Below are positions 26,645 through 35,621 of a DNA stretch of 64,000 nucleotides, piece after piece (position 1 is the first letter of the stretch; every line of letters starts with the position of its first letter). Below the pieces are notes generated by a model. That model did not search any database, had not been told where the DNA came from, and worked only from the letters and a program-made list of their open reading frames with translations. Source of the DNA: Modestobacter sp. DSM 44400 (GTDB taxonomy: Bacteria > Actinomycetota > Actinomycetes > Mycobacteriales > Geodermatophilaceae); the NCBI RefSeq assembly GCF_900107175.1, contig NZ_FNOZ01000025.1, positions 1-64,000 of the forward strand, read 5' to 3'. The position numbers and the translations under genes are program-made.

Positions 26645-27220
26645 ATGAGAGCGGCTCCTGCCGCTGCCGCCGTCGATGACAGCAAACCACCGGTGGTGCC
26701 GACGACCGCTTTGGGCCGGGGCATGGCGTCCATCCGCATCCTGCTCGGGTTGACGTTCCTGCTCAACGGGCTGGCGAAGTTCTTCGACATCACCCGTGTC
26801 TCCCTGCTCGGCTTCCGCGCGACGCTGATCGGCCGCGAGGATGCCGCCGGCATCATGCAGCGCAACGGCCTGGAGTCCCGCGGTGGGCGAGGCACGGCTG
26901 TCCCGCTGATCCAGGACATCACCCGGTTCCTGCTCGAGCACTACGACACCGTCAGGTGGCTGCTGGCCGGGACCGAGACGATCGCCGGTGCACTGTTGGT
27001 GCTGGGAGCGGCCAGCCGGCTGGGTGCGCTGTTGGCCCTCCTGTCGGCCCTGTACGTGCAAGCGCTGTACTACTCCAGCGGCGCCTGGTTGTTCGAGGAA
27101 CCGCTGATCTGGGTGCCGCTGTTCGTGCTCGCACTGGTCCCGGCCGGCCGATCCTGGGGCGTCGACCGCGCCGCGGCAGGCCGCCGCCTGGATCGTGGCC
27201 GACGGCCCTGGCCCTACTGA
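26645..27220 (+). CDS. DoxX-like membrane protein
   Basis: A 191-residue protein with four hydrophobic segments, beginning ASIRILLGLTFLLNGLAKFF, a DoxX-family start, and including WLLAGTETIAGALLVLGAAS and EEPLIWVPLFVLALVPAGRS. The family includes quinone-linked and redox-associated membrane proteins of uncertain role. The ATG at 26645 overlaps the stop of a tiny 26-codon frame. An IS256 scrap lies only a few bases after its stop, so the very C-terminal Arg-rich residues may be altered by the insertion. Confidence 0.75.
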   Translation: MRAAPAAAAVDDSKPPVVPTTALGRGMASIRILLGLTFLLNGLAKFFDITRVSLLGFRATLIGREDAAGIMQRNGLESRGGRGTAVPLIQDITRFLLEHYDTVRWLLAGTETIAGALLVLGAASRLGALLALLSALYVQALYYSSGAWLFEEPLIWVPLFVLALVPAGRSWGVDRAAAGRRLDRGRRPWPY

Positions 27221-27346
27221 GGTCCCAAGGAGGTGTGGCGGCAGATCTGGTCGAACAACCCCCGAGAGTGGCTCAGCCGCGAGATGCGCCGCCGCACCGA
27301 CATGGCCGGCATCTTCCCCGAGCGCGACTCACCCATCAGCCTCGTG
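27221..27346 (+). mobile_element. IS256-family transposase remnant
   Basis: The frame reads PKEVWRQIWSNNPREWLS then REMRRRTDMAGIFPERDSPI, the conserved tail region of IS256-type transposases (after the catalytic Glu). Similarity starts immediately after the DoxX stop and stops at about 27346, so only some 40 codons survive. There are no flanking inverted repeats that I can recognise. It marks an old insertion followed by deletion. A second IS256 transposase begins at 63923. Confidence 0.75.
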
Positions 27347-27671
27347 GACCAGAACTTCCGCCGAGTTCCGTCAATCCGCGAGCTGCCCGCTGGCCGACCG
27401 GACCCGGCCGATGATCCGGCGAACCCGCCGTCTGGCGCATCGCTCAGCGGGTCTGCTCCCCGAAGCTGCCGGGAGCGACGCGGGGGCAGCCGAGCCGGGC
27501 GAAGAGGCCGGTCAGCGAGGGCGCCTGACCCCGGGCGACGCGCGACCGCGGGGACCCCCGCTCGGCCGGCGACGTTCTCGCGTCCCTCTGCACGCGTGCT
27601 CATGCCTACCGCGAAACACCGCCGGTGGTCGACGGGACCGCTCGACGGGACCGTACGGGAGGGTCGTCGGC
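27347..27671. other. Non-coding or degraded stretch
   Basis: About 325 bases between the IS256 remnant and the hemerythrin gene. Frames are open because of high GC, but none shows family similarity or a good ribosome site. A GGGAGGG ribosome site for the next gene lies at the end. Confidence 0.5.
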
Positions 27672-28217
27672 GTGGACGCCGGGAACACGGGTACGCCGAC
27701 GTCCATGGACATCACCGAGCTCATCCTGTTCCAGCACCACGAACAGCGGCGCACCTTCGCTCTGCTCGACGAGATTCCCCGCGACGACACCGCGGCCCTG
27801 TCCGCGATCTGGGGCCGCCTGGAGATCCTGCTCGAGGTGCATGCCGAGGCGGAGGAGAAGTTCTTCTACCCCCGGCTGCTGACCGTCGGCCACGGCGCCA
27901 GTGACGCCGACAGCGTCAGCGAGGAGATCGAGGACGCGATCAAGGACCACAACGAGATCCGCGACGCCGTCCGCAAGGTGGCCGGGCACGAGACCGGCAC
28001 CGACGACTGGTGGCAGGCCGTGACCGAGGCCCGGGTGTCCAACAGCGACCACATGGCCGAGGAGGAACGCCAGGACCTCGCCGACTTCCGGCGGCACGCC
28101 GACCTGCAGACCCGCCACGACATCGCCGTTCAGTTCATCGCCTACGAGAACCAACACGCCAAGGGAATCAAGCCCGTGGACAAGGACCCGGAGGACTACG
28201 TCGCCGAGCACAGCTGA
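27672..28217 (+). CDS. Hemerythrin HHE-domain protein
   Basis: A 181-residue protein with a di-iron four-helix hemerythrin domain. Ligand motifs are in order: ILFQHHEQRRTFALLDEI, then EVHAEAEEKFFYPRLL, then IKDHNEIRDAV, then NSDHMAEEERQDLADF. Such proteins bind oxygen or nitric oxide or sense redox state. The GTG at 27672 has a GGGAGGG site about 10 bases upstream; ATG 27705 (MDITELILF) is an alternative and matches the domain start. It stands alone in the decay zone but looks intact. Confidence 0.88.
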   Translation: MDAGNTGTPTSMDITELILFQHHEQRRTFALLDEIPRDDTAALSAIWGRLEILLEVHAEAEEKFFYPRLLTVGHGASDADSVSEEIEDAIKDHNEIRDAVRKVAGHETGTDDWWQAVTEARVSNSDHMAEEERQDLADFRRHADLQTRHDIAVQFIAYENQHAKGIKPVDKDPEDYVAEHS

Positions 28218-28552
28218 CGGGGTCGGCAGCGACGCCGGCCGGCGCCCGGGACAGGCGCGTCGGTGGCCGCCCGGTCTGCCGGCGTCCTGCCCGACCGGGC
28301 GCTCGGCCATCGCCGTGACCACGCAGTGCGACGGCTGCATCGCGATCGTCCTGAAGGGGGTCTGGGCTGGGCCTACGGCGCGCGCCCCCGCCGCCTTCCA
28401 GGGCTTCGCCACACCGGCGCGGTGCGCCGACGCACCAGCGGGGTGTCGGTCCGATCGCGGATGACGGTCGGGCCGATCGTGTGGTCACTGGTGGGGTCGA
28501 GCACACTGACGCAGTGGTGTATACCGCCACCCGAGCGCTGATGGGAGCTTCG
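28218..28552. other. Intergenic region without a recognisable gene
   Basis: This 335-base gap separates the hemerythrin gene from a small membrane-protein gene. No open frame shows conserved sequence. Its last part carries a GGGAG ribosome site for the next gene and presumably its promoter. Confidence 0.5.
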
Positions 28553-28717
28553 ATGAGCAGGCCACAGGACCCGCCTCAAGACGATGACAGCGCGGACGAC
28601 GGCGAGGCGCCGTCCCGCCGGGGTGGGCGCGGCATCCGCTGGATCGGCGGGTGGCTCGCGGTCGCCCTCGTCCTCGTCGCCGTGGTCTGGGTCGTGCTCT
28701 ACCAGCTGGCCAGCTAG
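28553..28717 (+). CDS. Small single-pass membrane protein
   Basis: A 54-residue protein: a charged, Asp/Arg-rich head followed by one membrane helix, WIGGWLAVALVLVAVVWVVL, and a four-residue tail. The ATG at 28553 follows GGGAG at good spacing. Function is unknown. The next two genes also encode small membrane proteins in the same direction. Confidence 0.55.
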   Translation: MSRPQDPPQDDDSADDGEAPSRRGGRGIRWIGGWLAVALVLVAVVWVVLYQLAS

Positions 28718-28874
28718 CCGTACCGGCTCCTTCTTCCGCAGGCACGGTGACCCCCGCTCCGGCGCCGAGCCGATGAGGTGACCGGCCGGGGACGTGGATC
28801 GAGGCGGAACCCAACGTTTTCGATGATCCACTTCCGGGCATTGGTCACCACTGGCCCCAGCGGAGGAGCACACC

Positions 28875-29297
28875 GTGGACACCTGGTTGATCATCGTCAT
28901 CGTCGTCGCCGTCATCGTGGTCCTGGCACTCATCGCGCTGGCCGCGGCCAAGCGCGGCCGCGCCGGGACGGTGCGCAAGCGGGAACAGGCCCAGGAGCAC
29001 CTGCACGAGGCCGAGGTCCGCGGCGCCCGCGCGGACAAGGAGCAGGCACTCGCCGAGGAACAGGCCGCCCGCGCCCGCCGCGAGCGGGCCGAGGTCGAGG
29101 AACGCTCCGCGCTGGCCGAGCAGGAGGCGCGGGAACGCGCCGGGAAGGCCCACGAGGAACGCTCGACCGCCGAAGAGCTCCGCGCCAAGGCCGAGAAGCT
29201 CGCCCCCGGGTCGCGCCACGACGGTGGTGGCCGGCACGCCGGCACCGCCGAGGAGACCCTGCGCCGCGACGAGACCGACGGCCCGACCCAACGCTGA
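28875..29297 (+). CDS. Membrane-anchored coiled-coil protein
   Basis: A 140-residue protein with one N-terminal membrane helix (LIIVIVVAVIVVLALIALAA) followed by a long, highly charged Ala/Glu/Arg helix of about 85 residues with heptad-like spacing, then a Gly/His-rich tail. The GTG at 28875 follows GGAGGAG-type sequence at 28863. No enzyme motif is present; it may be a stress-induced or structural membrane-associated protein. A strong hairpin follows it. Confidence 0.7.
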   Translation: MDTWLIIVIVVAVIVVLALIALAAAKRGRAGTVRKREQAQEHLHEAEVRGARADKEQALAEEQAARARRERAEVEERSALAEQEARERAGKAHEERSTAEELRAKAEKLAPGSRHDGGGRHAGTAEETLRRDETDGPTQR

Positions 29298-29314
29298 CCC
29301 GCGGACTTCGGCGC

Positions 29315-29340
29315 TGCCCTCACCCGTCCGGGTGAGGGCA
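29315..29340 (+). terminator. Intrinsic-type hairpin after the coiled-coil gene
   Basis: A perfect 11-base stem (TGCCCTCACCC and its complement) with a GTCC loop starts 18 bases after the stop of the coiled-coil gene. Confidence 0.75.
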
Positions 29341-29425
29341 GGCCGCCCAGGTGGCTCCTGGACTTCCGTTGGGTACCCGACCTGTCGTTGATCGACGAGT
29401 CGGAACAACCGCGGAAGGGCTGGAT

Positions 29426-29842
29426 ATGAGGGTCCCCATCGTGGTGTACGGCGTGCTGTACGTCGTCATCGAGATGGTCGGGAGCCAGCTCGACTCGGTC
29501 GGCTGGCCGCAGCTCACCGCGCTGGACGTGGCAACGGCAGTGGTCAACGCCCTCCTGGTGGTCGCCGTGGGCGTCGCCGTCCTGGTTGCCGTCGACGTCC
29601 TGGGCCACCGCTGGCGCCGCTGGCTGCGGGCGTACCGCCGGGAGCAGGCCCGGCTGGCCGACGAGGCCGAGCAGGCCGAGCGCGCCCCGATCATCGTCCG
29701 CGCCTGGCGGCCGGGGCGCCTGGCGCTCGCTGCCGGACCGCCTCCGGGCGCCTCCGCCGCCGCTCCTCCGGTCACCACCCGGGTCGCCGGGGAGCCGTAC
29801 ATGGAGCCCGGCTTCCTCGACCAGCACGGCCGGCTGCTCTAG
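29426..29842 (+). CDS. Small membrane protein, unknown function
   Basis: A 138-residue protein with two membrane helices (VPIVVYGVLYVVIEMVG and VVNALLVVAVGVAVLVAVDV), then a basic and Ala-rich cytoplasmic segment (HRWRRWLRAYRREQARLADE) and a Pro-rich tail. The ATG at 29426 follows GGAAGGG. I do not recognise a family. Confidence 0.6.
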   Translation: MRVPIVVYGVLYVVIEMVGSQLDSVGWPQLTALDVATAVVNALLVVAVGVAVLVAVDVLGHRWRRWLRAYRREQARLADEAEQAERAPIIVRAWRPGRLALAAGPPPGASAAAPPVTTRVAGEPYMEPGFLDQHGRLL

Positions 29843-29899
29843 CCGGACCATGCCGCGCCGGTGCACCCGGGTCAGCCCTCGAGCACTGTCACCGCGGGG

Positions 29900-30733
29900 T
29901 CACCCGAGCCGGTCGGCGTCGGCCATCAGGTCGATGCGGACCACGCGTCCCTCGGCGACCGCGAACCCGAGCACCACGCGTGGTCGGCCACCCACCGACC
30001 ACACCGCGCCGGGGAGCCGTCCACCAGCGCCAACTACGCGGCCCGGGCCCGCCCGGCGAAGCCGCGACCGCGCCGCGGACCTCGGCGTCGCACCCGCCCG
30101 CACCGCGGCGGCGTCGGCCCGCAGCACGACACCAGGGGCCAGGAGCGCCAGCAACTCAGCGAAGTCCCCCGTCGCGCGAGGCGGCGAGGCGGCGAGGAAG
30201 GCCCGCACGACCGCCCGCTGACGGGCCGGGTCGCTCGCGCCGTCCGCCGTGGACCCGCGCACCCGGCGGCGCGCCCGGCTGGCGAGCTGCTTGGCCGCGT
30301 CCGGCGTCCGCCCCAGCACCGGGGCGATCTCGTCGAACGGACGGCGAACGGTCGTGCAGCACGAACGCGATGCGCTCGGCCGGGGTGAGCGTCTCCAGCA
30401 CGACGAGCAGTGCGGAACCGACCGAGTCCGCCAGCAGCGCCTCGTGCTCCGGGTCGGTGCCACGCCCGGGCGGCTCGACCGGCTCGAGGACGTGCTCCCC
30501 CATCGGCGCCTCCGGCCGGCTTCGGCGCGAGCGGAGGACGTCGAGGCACAACCGCCCGACGACGGTCGTCAGCCAGCCCCGCAGGTGCGCCACCCCGTCG
30601 GGCTCGGCACGACTGAGCCACAGGCACGCCTCCTGCACCGCGTCCTCGGCCTCGGCGCCCGACCCGAGCATCCGGGCGGCCACCGCCCGCAGGTGGTCCC
30701 GGTGCTCCTCGAACCGCTGGGCGAGTCGCCGTC
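29900..30733 (-). pseudogene. Broken SigJ-type ECF sigma factor with SnoaL-like C-terminus
   Basis: In minus-strand order the sequence reads LAQRFEEHRDHLRAVAARML, SGAEAEDAVQEACLWLSRAE (region 2), LTPAERIAFVLHD (region 4), then after a frame change FDEIAPVLGRTPDAAKQLAS and RARRRVRG, and finally a SnoaL-like tail with GGRPRVVLGFAVAEGRVVRI. Two single-base losses within about 10 bases near 30345 break the frame, and at least two more shifts occur at about 30040-30100. There is no start codon before LAQRFEEH, where the sequence runs into a VOC-protein fragment on the other strand. It is therefore both truncated and frameshifted. Confidence 0.8.
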
Positions 30734-30737
30734 GACC

Positions 30738-30857
30738 GTGTTGGTGGCCGCCGGAGCGACCCCCGGACAGCCGGTCCGGGACGTCGGGGGCGGCAAGCTG
30801 ATCGCCACGGTCACCGACGCCGACGGCGACGTCCTGGGGCTGCTGCAGTCCTCGTGA
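30738..30857 (+). pseudogene. C-terminal fragment of a VOC/glyoxalase-family protein
   Basis: Only the last 39 codons are recognisable: LVAAGATPGQPVRDVGGGKL then IATVTDADGDVLGLLQSS and a TGA at 30855. This is the standard end of small VOC proteins, with the metal or fold-defining beta strands of the first half missing. The upstream boundary coincides with the truncated start of the sigma-factor remnant, so a deletion probably joined the two. Confidence 0.7.
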
Positions 30858-30946
30858 GCGCCCCTCCAGCCGAAGTCCGACACGAAAAATCACACTTCTG
30901 GCCCTCTCCAAGGGGTGCGGTGCTGCGCAGGTGGTGCATGTGCGGC

Positions 30947-31018
30947 TAGGGTTGTCCACGTCGGGAAGGCCCTGCAGATGGCAGGACCCCGACGTACGAC
31001 CTCAGCTAGGAGCGAGCA
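30947..31018 (+). promoter_or_regulatory. cspA promoter -10 box and structured 5' leader
   Basis: TAGGGT at 30947-30952 is a plausible -10 box. The leader can fold with outer arms CGTCGGG (30959-30965) and CCCGACG (30988-30994) around an inner hairpin CCTGC-AGATG-GCAGG (30971-30985). An AGGAG ribosome site lies before the ATG. Structured leaders are common in cold-shock mRNAs, so a temperature-sensitive fold is possible. Confidence 0.5.
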
Positions 31019-31222
31019 ATGCCCGAAGGAACAGTGAAGTGGTTCAACGCAGAGAAGGGGTTTGGCTTCGCCACCCCTGATGGCGGCGGCCCGGACGTCT
31101 TCGTCCACTACTCGGCCATCCAGACCAGCGGGTACCGCTCGCTCGACGAGGGCCAGCGCATCTCGTTCGACGTCGAGCAGGGCCAGAAGGGCCCGCAGGC
31201 CGCGAACGTCCAGCCGGTCTGA
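31019..31222 (+). CDS. cspA: Cold-shock protein
   Basis: A 67-residue single cold-shock domain that binds single-stranded RNA and DNA and acts as an RNA chaperone. Both RNA-binding motifs are present, [18 protein letters not shown] (RNP1) and DVFVHYSAI (RNP2). Length and start (MPEGTVKWF) match actinobacterial CspA. It is monocistronic and is followed by a very strong hairpin. Confidence 0.97.
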   Translation: MPEGTVKWFNAEKGFGFATPDGGGPDVFVHYSAIQTSGYRSLDEGQRISFDVEQGQKGPQAANVQPV

Positions 31223-31260
31223 TCTCCAGATCGGTCGGCTGATCTCAGCCACCTGACCAA

Positions 31261-31302
31261 CGACAGCGCCCCCGTCCGGGAAACCGGACGGGGGCGCTGT
31301 CG
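31261..31302. terminator. Perfect 19-base hairpin after cspA
   Basis: The arms 31261-31279 and 31284-31302 pair over 19 bases without mismatch around a GAAA tetraloop. It lies 38 bases after the cspA stop and 13 bases before the stop of the convergent gene at 31316, so it can serve both. Confidence 0.9.
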
Positions 31303-31315
31303 CGTTCCCGCCGCG

Positions 31316-31774
31316 TCAGCGGGCCCGGGGCACGTAGCCGCCGATGAGCGCCGACATCAGGAGCGCCCCGTCGTCGGGCCCCAGCGCCGTCGCGGCGTCG
31401 AGGAGGGCCTGCCAGCGGGCCCGCTCCACGTCGGTCAGCGCGCCGGCGGCGCGGGCGGTGAGCTGGTCGACCAGCCGTTCCCACTCCCCCTGCGGCGTCG
31501 GCCAGAGCCCGGTGAGCCGCCGGGCCTCGGCCGAGGCGCCGGTGAACCGCACGATCTCCCCCGCGTGGTTGGTCAGCGCGTCGAGGTAGCCCGCGCCGAC
31601 CAGGGCGTTGGCCGCCGACACCACCGGCGGCTTGGCCAGCCCGCTGGCGGGGACGACCGCGCCCAGGTAGGGCGCGCTCCCGTGCGGCGGCTCGTCGAGC
31701 AGGCGGACGATCGCCCGGAGCACGGGCAGGTCGCGGGTGAACCACACGTCGGGCAGCGGTTGCTCCGCGGTCAT
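31316..31774 (-). CDS. Conserved hypothetical protein, winged-helix-like
   Basis: A 152-residue soluble protein starting MTAEQPLPDVWFTRDLPVLR. Segments such as VLRAIVRLLDE and GLAKPPVVSAANALVGAGYL resemble a helix-turn-helix arrangement, but I cannot name a family. The ATG at 31774 has a GAGAGGA ribosome site. It shares its terminator with cspA and is divergent from msrB. Confidence 0.65.
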   Translation of the reverse strand: MTAEQPLPDVWFTRDLPVLRAIVRLLDEPPHGSAPYLGAVVPASGLAKPPVVSAANALVGAGYLDALTNHAGEIVRFTGASAEARRLTGLWPTPQGEWERLVDQLTARAAGALTDVERARWQALLDAATALGPDDGALLMSALIGGYVPRAR

Positions 31775-31989
31775 GGCGTCCTCTCGATCGGGTTGGAGGT
31801 CGAACCCCCAGCCAGTCCACGGTACGAGGCGCCGGGCCGGCGCGACCGGGCAGGACCGCCAGCCCTCCGCTGCGCCCGGTGATCTTCCGCTGACCGTGCG
31901 CTGAGGGCGCGCTGAGCTGCACCGATGTGCCCGGTCACCCACCCGGGCGGCGGGGCGGGCCGGCCGCGGCGCGGGTGGCAGAGCCGCCG

Positions 31990-31995
31990 TACGGT
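31990..31995 (+). promoter_or_regulatory. -10 box of msrB (leaderless)
   Basis: TACGGT ends 6 bases before the msrB ATG, and no ribosome site is present, which fits a transcript beginning at the start codon. Confidence 0.5.
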
Positions 31996-32001
31996 GGGGT
32001 C

Positions 32002-32421
32002 ATGACCACATCCGCCCATCAGCCCCAGGTCGTCAAGACCGACGAGGAGTGGCGCGCCCAGCTGTCGCCGGACGAGTACGCAGTCCTCCGCGAGGCCGGC
32101 ACCGAACGGCCCTACACCGGCCAGTACGTCGACACGAAGACGGTCGGCGTCTACTCCTGTCGGGCCTGCGGCGCCGAGCTCTTCCGCTCCGAGACGAAGT
32201 TCGACTCGCACTGCGGCTGGCCGTCGTTCTACGAGCCCTCCAGCCGCGACAACGTCGTCCTCCGCGAGGACCGCGCCCACGGCATGCTTCGCACCGAGGT
32301 CCTCTGCGGCAGCTGCCGCAGCCACCTCGGCCACGTCTTCGAGGACGCCCCGCAGACCCCGACGGGCGACCGATACTGCATCAACTCGGTGAGCATCGCG
32401 CTCGCCCCCAGCGAGGCCTGA
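32002..32421 (+). CDS. msrB: Peptide methionine-(R)-S-oxide reductase
   Basis: Repairs oxidised methionine (R form) in proteins. The 139-residue protein has the zinc-binding pairs CRAC and CGSC, the substrate-site segment [12 protein letters not shown], and the catalytic Cys in RYCINSVSI. The ATG at 32002 lies 6 bases after a TACGGT box. The gene is convergent with the haem operon. Confidence 0.96.
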   Translation: MTTSAHQPQVVKTDEEWRAQLSPDEYAVLREAGTERPYTGQYVDTKTVGVYSCRACGAELFRSETKFDSHCGWPSFYEPSSRDNVVLREDRAHGMLRTEVLCGSCRSHLGHVFEDAPQTPTGDRYCINSVSIALAPSEA

Positions 32422-32439
32422 GCTCACCCGCACCACACA

Positions 32440-32478
32440 GGAGCGCCCCGCCGACCGGTCAGGTCAGCGGGGCGCTCC
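32440..32478 (+). terminator. Hairpin after msrB
   Basis: A 12-base stem (GGAGCGCCCCGC and its complement) with a 15-base loop starts 18 bases after the msrB stop. Confidence 0.65.
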
Positions 32479-32511
32479 GGTGTCCGGGGCCGTTCAGCGG
32501 CCCGACCCCCC

Positions 32512-32583
32512 GCTCTTGCGGTGTTGCCCGCACTCTTTCGGCACTGCAACACCGCAAGAGCGACCGGACCACCGCAAGAGCCC
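32512..32583. repeat. 16-base perfect inverted repeat with an extra half-copy
   Basis: GCTCTTGCGGTGTTGC (32512-32527) and its exact complement (32546-32561) flank an 18-base spacer; ACCGCAAGAGC recurs once more at 32572-32582. It sits between the convergent msrB and hemQ genes, next to the msrB terminator. It may be a second terminator, or a REP-like or protein-binding element. The repeated 10-base core in direct and inverted copies is more than a terminator needs. Confidence 0.7.
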
Positions 32584-32587
32584 CCAC

Positions 32588-33307
32588 TCACGGCAGGTCG
32601 GCGACCAGCTCCGCGACCTGCTTGCGGGTGCCGGTGTAGAACGGCACCTCCGCACGCACGTGCCGCCGAGCCCGGCTGGCCCGCAGATCGCGCATCAGGT
32701 CGACGATGCGGTGCAGCTCGTCGGCCTCGAAGGCCAGCATCCACTCGTAGTCACCGAGCGCGAAGGCCGCGACGGTGTTGGCTCGCACGTCCGGGTACCC
32801 CCGGGCCTGCATGCCGTGCTCCTTGAGCATGTCCCGCCGCTCCTCGTCGGGCAGCAGGTACCACTCGTAGGACCGCACGAACGGGTAGACGCAGACGAAC
32901 CGACGCGCCTCCTCCTCGGCCAGGAAGGCCGGGATGTGGCTGCGGTTGAACTCCGCGGGGCGGTGCAGCGCCATCTGCGACCAGACCGGTTCCAGCGAGC
33001 GGCCCAGCGTCGTCCGGCGGAACCGGCCGTAGGCCTCCTGCAGCGCGTCGGGCGCCTCGGCGTGCCACCAGATCATCAGGTCGGCGTCGGCCCGCAGCCC
33101 GGCGACGTCGTAGACCCCGCGGACAACGACGTCCTTGCCGGCGAGCTCGTCGAACAGCGACGTCACCTCGTCGGCCGCCGCGCCGCGCTGGTCGTCGCCG
33201 AGCGACCGGGCCGCCTTGAAGACCGACCACATCGTGTACCGCAGCTGGGCGTTGAGCTCGTTGGCCCGCTTGCCGATGCTGCGCTGTTCGGTCTGCTCCT
33301 CGCTCAT
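32588..33307 (-). CDS. hemQ: Coproheme decarboxylase (chlorite-dismutase fold)
   Basis: Last enzyme of the coproporphyrin-dependent haem route: oxidative decarboxylation of coproheme to haem b. The 239-residue protein has the HemQ segments [55 protein letters not shown] and [20 protein letters not shown]. Its ATG at 33307 overlaps the transporter stop (ATGA). It ends the operon hemE-hemG-transporter-hemQ. Confidence 0.94.
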   Translation of the reverse strand: MSEEQTEQRSIGKRANELNAQLRYTMWSVFKAARSLGDDQRGAAADEVTSLFDELAGKDVVVRGVYDVAGLRADADLMIWWHAEAPDALQEAYGRFRRTTLGRSLEPVWSQMALHRPAEFNRSHIPAFLAEEEARRFVCVYPFVRSYEWYLLPDEERRDMLKEHGMQARGYPDVRANTVAAFALGDYEWMLAFEADELHRIVDLMRDLRASRARRHVRAEVPFYTGTRKQVAELVADLP

Positions 33308-34239
33308 GCCCCCATTGTCGCCCGCTGCCGTGCCCGGCGTCCGGGGGGTCGCAGCACCAGCGCGACGCCGACGGTCGTGACCACCACCCCGGCCAGCGAC
33401 AGCAGCGGCAGTTCCTCTCCGAAGAGCAGGTAGGCCTCCACCGCGGTGGCGGGCGGAACGAGGTAGAACAGGCTGGAGACCCCCGCCGCGCTTCCCCGGC
33501 GCAGCAGGACGAACAGCAGCAGGACGGCGCCCAGCGACAACGGCACGACCAGCCAGGCCAGAGCGGCGACGAACTCCGCCGTCCACTCCACCGCCATCGT
33601 CTCGGTGGCCGCGGCAGCCGCGAGCAGCACGAGGGCCGCGGCGGCGTACTGCACGGCAGTGCCGGACAGCAGCGGGATCGAGTCCCCGTGCCGCTTCTGC
33701 CACAGCGTCCCGGCGGTGCCGGCCAGCAGCGCGACGAGGGCGGAGGCGACCCCCGCGGGCGGAAAGGCGCCCGACTCCCCCGACGCGCTCGCCAGCCCCG
33801 GCGCCAGGACCAGGGCGACGCCGACGACGCCGACCGCGAGCCCCAGCCACTGCAGCGCGACCAGCCGCTCGCCGAGCAGCCGCGTCGCCAGCGCCGCGGT
33901 CAGCACCGGCTGGAGGCTCACCACCACCGCGGCGACGCTGGCCGGCAGGCCGAGGGAGATGGCGGAGAAGACGCCGCCCAGGTAGCCGGCGTGCAGCAGC
34001 AGTCCCGCGACCGCGGCCCGCCCGTACTGGCCCCGACCGGCCGGGCGCCCCGAGCGGGTGGTCACGGCGAGCGCCGCGAGCAGCATCCCGGCGAGCCCCA
34101 GTCGCAGCGCCAGGAAGGTGAACGGCTCGGCATAGGGCAGCCCGTACTTCGCGCCGACGAACCCGGTGCTCCACACCAGTACGAACACGACCGGAGCGGC
34201 CGCCGTGGCGGCGCGGCGAATTCGCCCTGACGCGCTCAT
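33304..34239 (-). CDS. EamA/DMT-family transporter
   Basis: A 311-residue protein with ten hydrophobic segments in two EamA halves (start [20 protein letters not shown]; second half [18 protein letters not shown]). The family exports metabolites or amino acids. It overlaps hemG at its start and hemQ at its end by 4 bases each, so it is made together with haem enzymes. A role in moving a porphyrin, haem or precursor is possible but rests on position only. Confidence 0.9.
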   Translation of the reverse strand: MSASGRIRRAATAAAPVVFVLVWSTGFVGAKYGLPYAEPFTFLALRLGLAGMLLAALAVTTRSGRPAGRGQYGRAAVAGLLLHAGYLGGVFSAISLGLPASVAAVVVSLQPVLTAALATRLLGERLVALQWLGLAVGVVGVALVLAPGLASASGESGAFPPAGVASALVALLAGTAGTLWQKRHGDSIPLLSGTAVQYAAAALVLLAAAAATETMAVEWTAEFVAALAWLVVPLSLGAVLLLFVLLRRGSAAGVSSLFYLVPPATAVEAYLLFGEELPLLSLAGVVVTTVGVALVLRPPGRRARQRATMGA

Positions 34240-35621
34240 CGGAGCGCGGCGACCGCGCGGCGGGCGTCCCGGATGCAGGCCGGCACGCCGACCCCGCCGT
34301 AGGCGGCACCGGCCACCGCCAGCCCGGGCACCGCGCCGACCGCCGACTGGACGGCGACGACCCGCTGCGGGTGGCCGACCAGGTACTGCGGCAACCCGCC
34401 GCCCCAGCGGACCAGTTCCGTCTGCACCGGCTCCCGGCGCTCGAGGTCGAGCAGCTCCGCGACGTCGGCCACCACCGCGGCGGTCAGGTCGGCGTCGGAG
34501 CGCTGCAGCTGGGACTCGTCGCCGTAGCGGCCCACCGACGACCGCACCCGCAGCACCCCGGCCCCGTCGGCGCCCCGGGACAGGTGCGGCCACTTCGAGG
34601 AGGAGATGGTGACGCCCTTGACCAGTCGCCCGGTGACCGGCGGCACCAGCAGGCCGGAGCCGGCGGCGATCGGCTGGGCGGGGAAGGCCATCGCCACGAC
34701 GGCCATCGAGGCGTACGGAATGCCCCCGAGCGGCTCCACCGCACCCGGTGCCACCTCGACGAGCAGCCGGGCCGCCTTGGCCGCCGGCGCGGTAACCAGC
34801 ACGACGTCGGCGGTCAGCGTCTCCCGGGCCGCGACCGGGCCGATCGACAGTTCGAACCCGGACCCCGCCCGGCGCAGCGCATGCGCCGGGGTGGACAGCC
34901 GCAGCTGGGCGCCGGAGGCCGCCAGCAGCGCCGCGGGCAGCGACCCGATGCCCTCGGCCACGGTGACGAACACCGGGCCGTCGACGTCGCCCCGGCTGCG
35001 CGCACCGGCGTCCCGGGCGGCGAGCGCACCGGCGAGCACCGACGGCGTCCGGCGCAGCTGAGCCGCCAGGGCGGGCATCGTGGCAGCCAGGGACAGGTCG
35101 TCGGGCCGGCCGGCGTAGACCCCGCCGAGCAGCGGCTCGACCAGCCGGTCGACGACCTCGTCGCCCAGCCGCTCGCGCAGCAGCGCGCCGACGGAGACGT
35201 CGCCGTCCAGCTGGAGCGGTGGCAGGTCGGCCTCCGCCCGGACCCGGGCGATCCCGGCCGGGGTGAGCACACCGGCCAGCCCGTCGGCGGAGGTGGGCAC
35301 GCCCTGCACGGTGCCGGCCGGCAGCGGGTGCCGGCCGTCCGGAAGCACGATCGAGGCCTGCGTCGCCGCCGGGGCCACCAGCTGGTCGGCCAGGCCCAGC
35401 GCCTCGACCAGGTCCAGCGCCTCGGGCACCCGGGCCAGCATCGCCTCGGGGCCGGTGTCGTACCACTGGCCGGCCAGTCGGACCCGGTCCAGCTTCCCGC
35501 CGATCCGCGACCCCGCCTCCAGCACCACGACCTCGTCGTCCGGCCGGGCGCGGTGCCACTCGAACGCGGCGGTCAGACCGGAGATGCCGGCGCCGACGAC
35601 GACGAGCCGGCGGCGGGTCAT
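34236..35621 (-). CDS. hemG: Coproporphyrinogen III / protoporphyrinogen oxidase (HemG/HemY type)
   Basis: FAD enzyme that oxidises coproporphyrinogen III to coproporphyrin III in actinobacteria. The 461-residue protein starts with the dinucleotide motif [19 protein letters not shown] and [15 protein letters not shown], and ends with the FAD-closing segment [20 protein letters not shown]. The ATG overlaps the hemE stop. Presence of hemQ in the same operon supports the coproporphyrin route rather than the protoporphyrin route. The symbol hemY is also used for this type. Confidence 0.94.
   Translation of the reverse strand: MTRRRLVVVGAGISGLTAAFEWHRARPDDEVVVLEAGSRIGGKLDRVRLAGQWYDTGPEAMLARVPEALDLVEALGLADQLVAPAATQASIVLPDGRHPLPAGTVQGVPTSADGLAGVLTPAGIARVRAEADLPPLQLDGDVSVGALLRERLGDEVVDRLVEPLLGGVYAGRPDDLSLAATMPALAAQLRRTPSVLAGALAARDAGARSRGDVDGPVFVTVAEGIGSLPAALLAASGAQLRLSTPAHALRRAGSGFELSIGPVAARETLTADVVLVTAPAAKAARLLVEVAPGAVEPLGGIPYASMAVVAMAFPAQPIAAGSGLLVPPVTGRLVKGVTISSSKWPHLSRGADGAGVLRVRSSVGRYGDESQLQRSDADLTAAVVADVAELLDLERREPVQTELVRWGGGLPQYLVGHPQRVVAVQSAVGAVPGLAVAGAAYGGVGVPACIRDARRAVAALR

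Noticed and set aside
26568-26648. 26-codon frame (GTG start) overlapping the DoxX start by ATGA
   Set aside because: Too short, without family similarity; could be a leader peptide but nothing supports it beyond the overlap.
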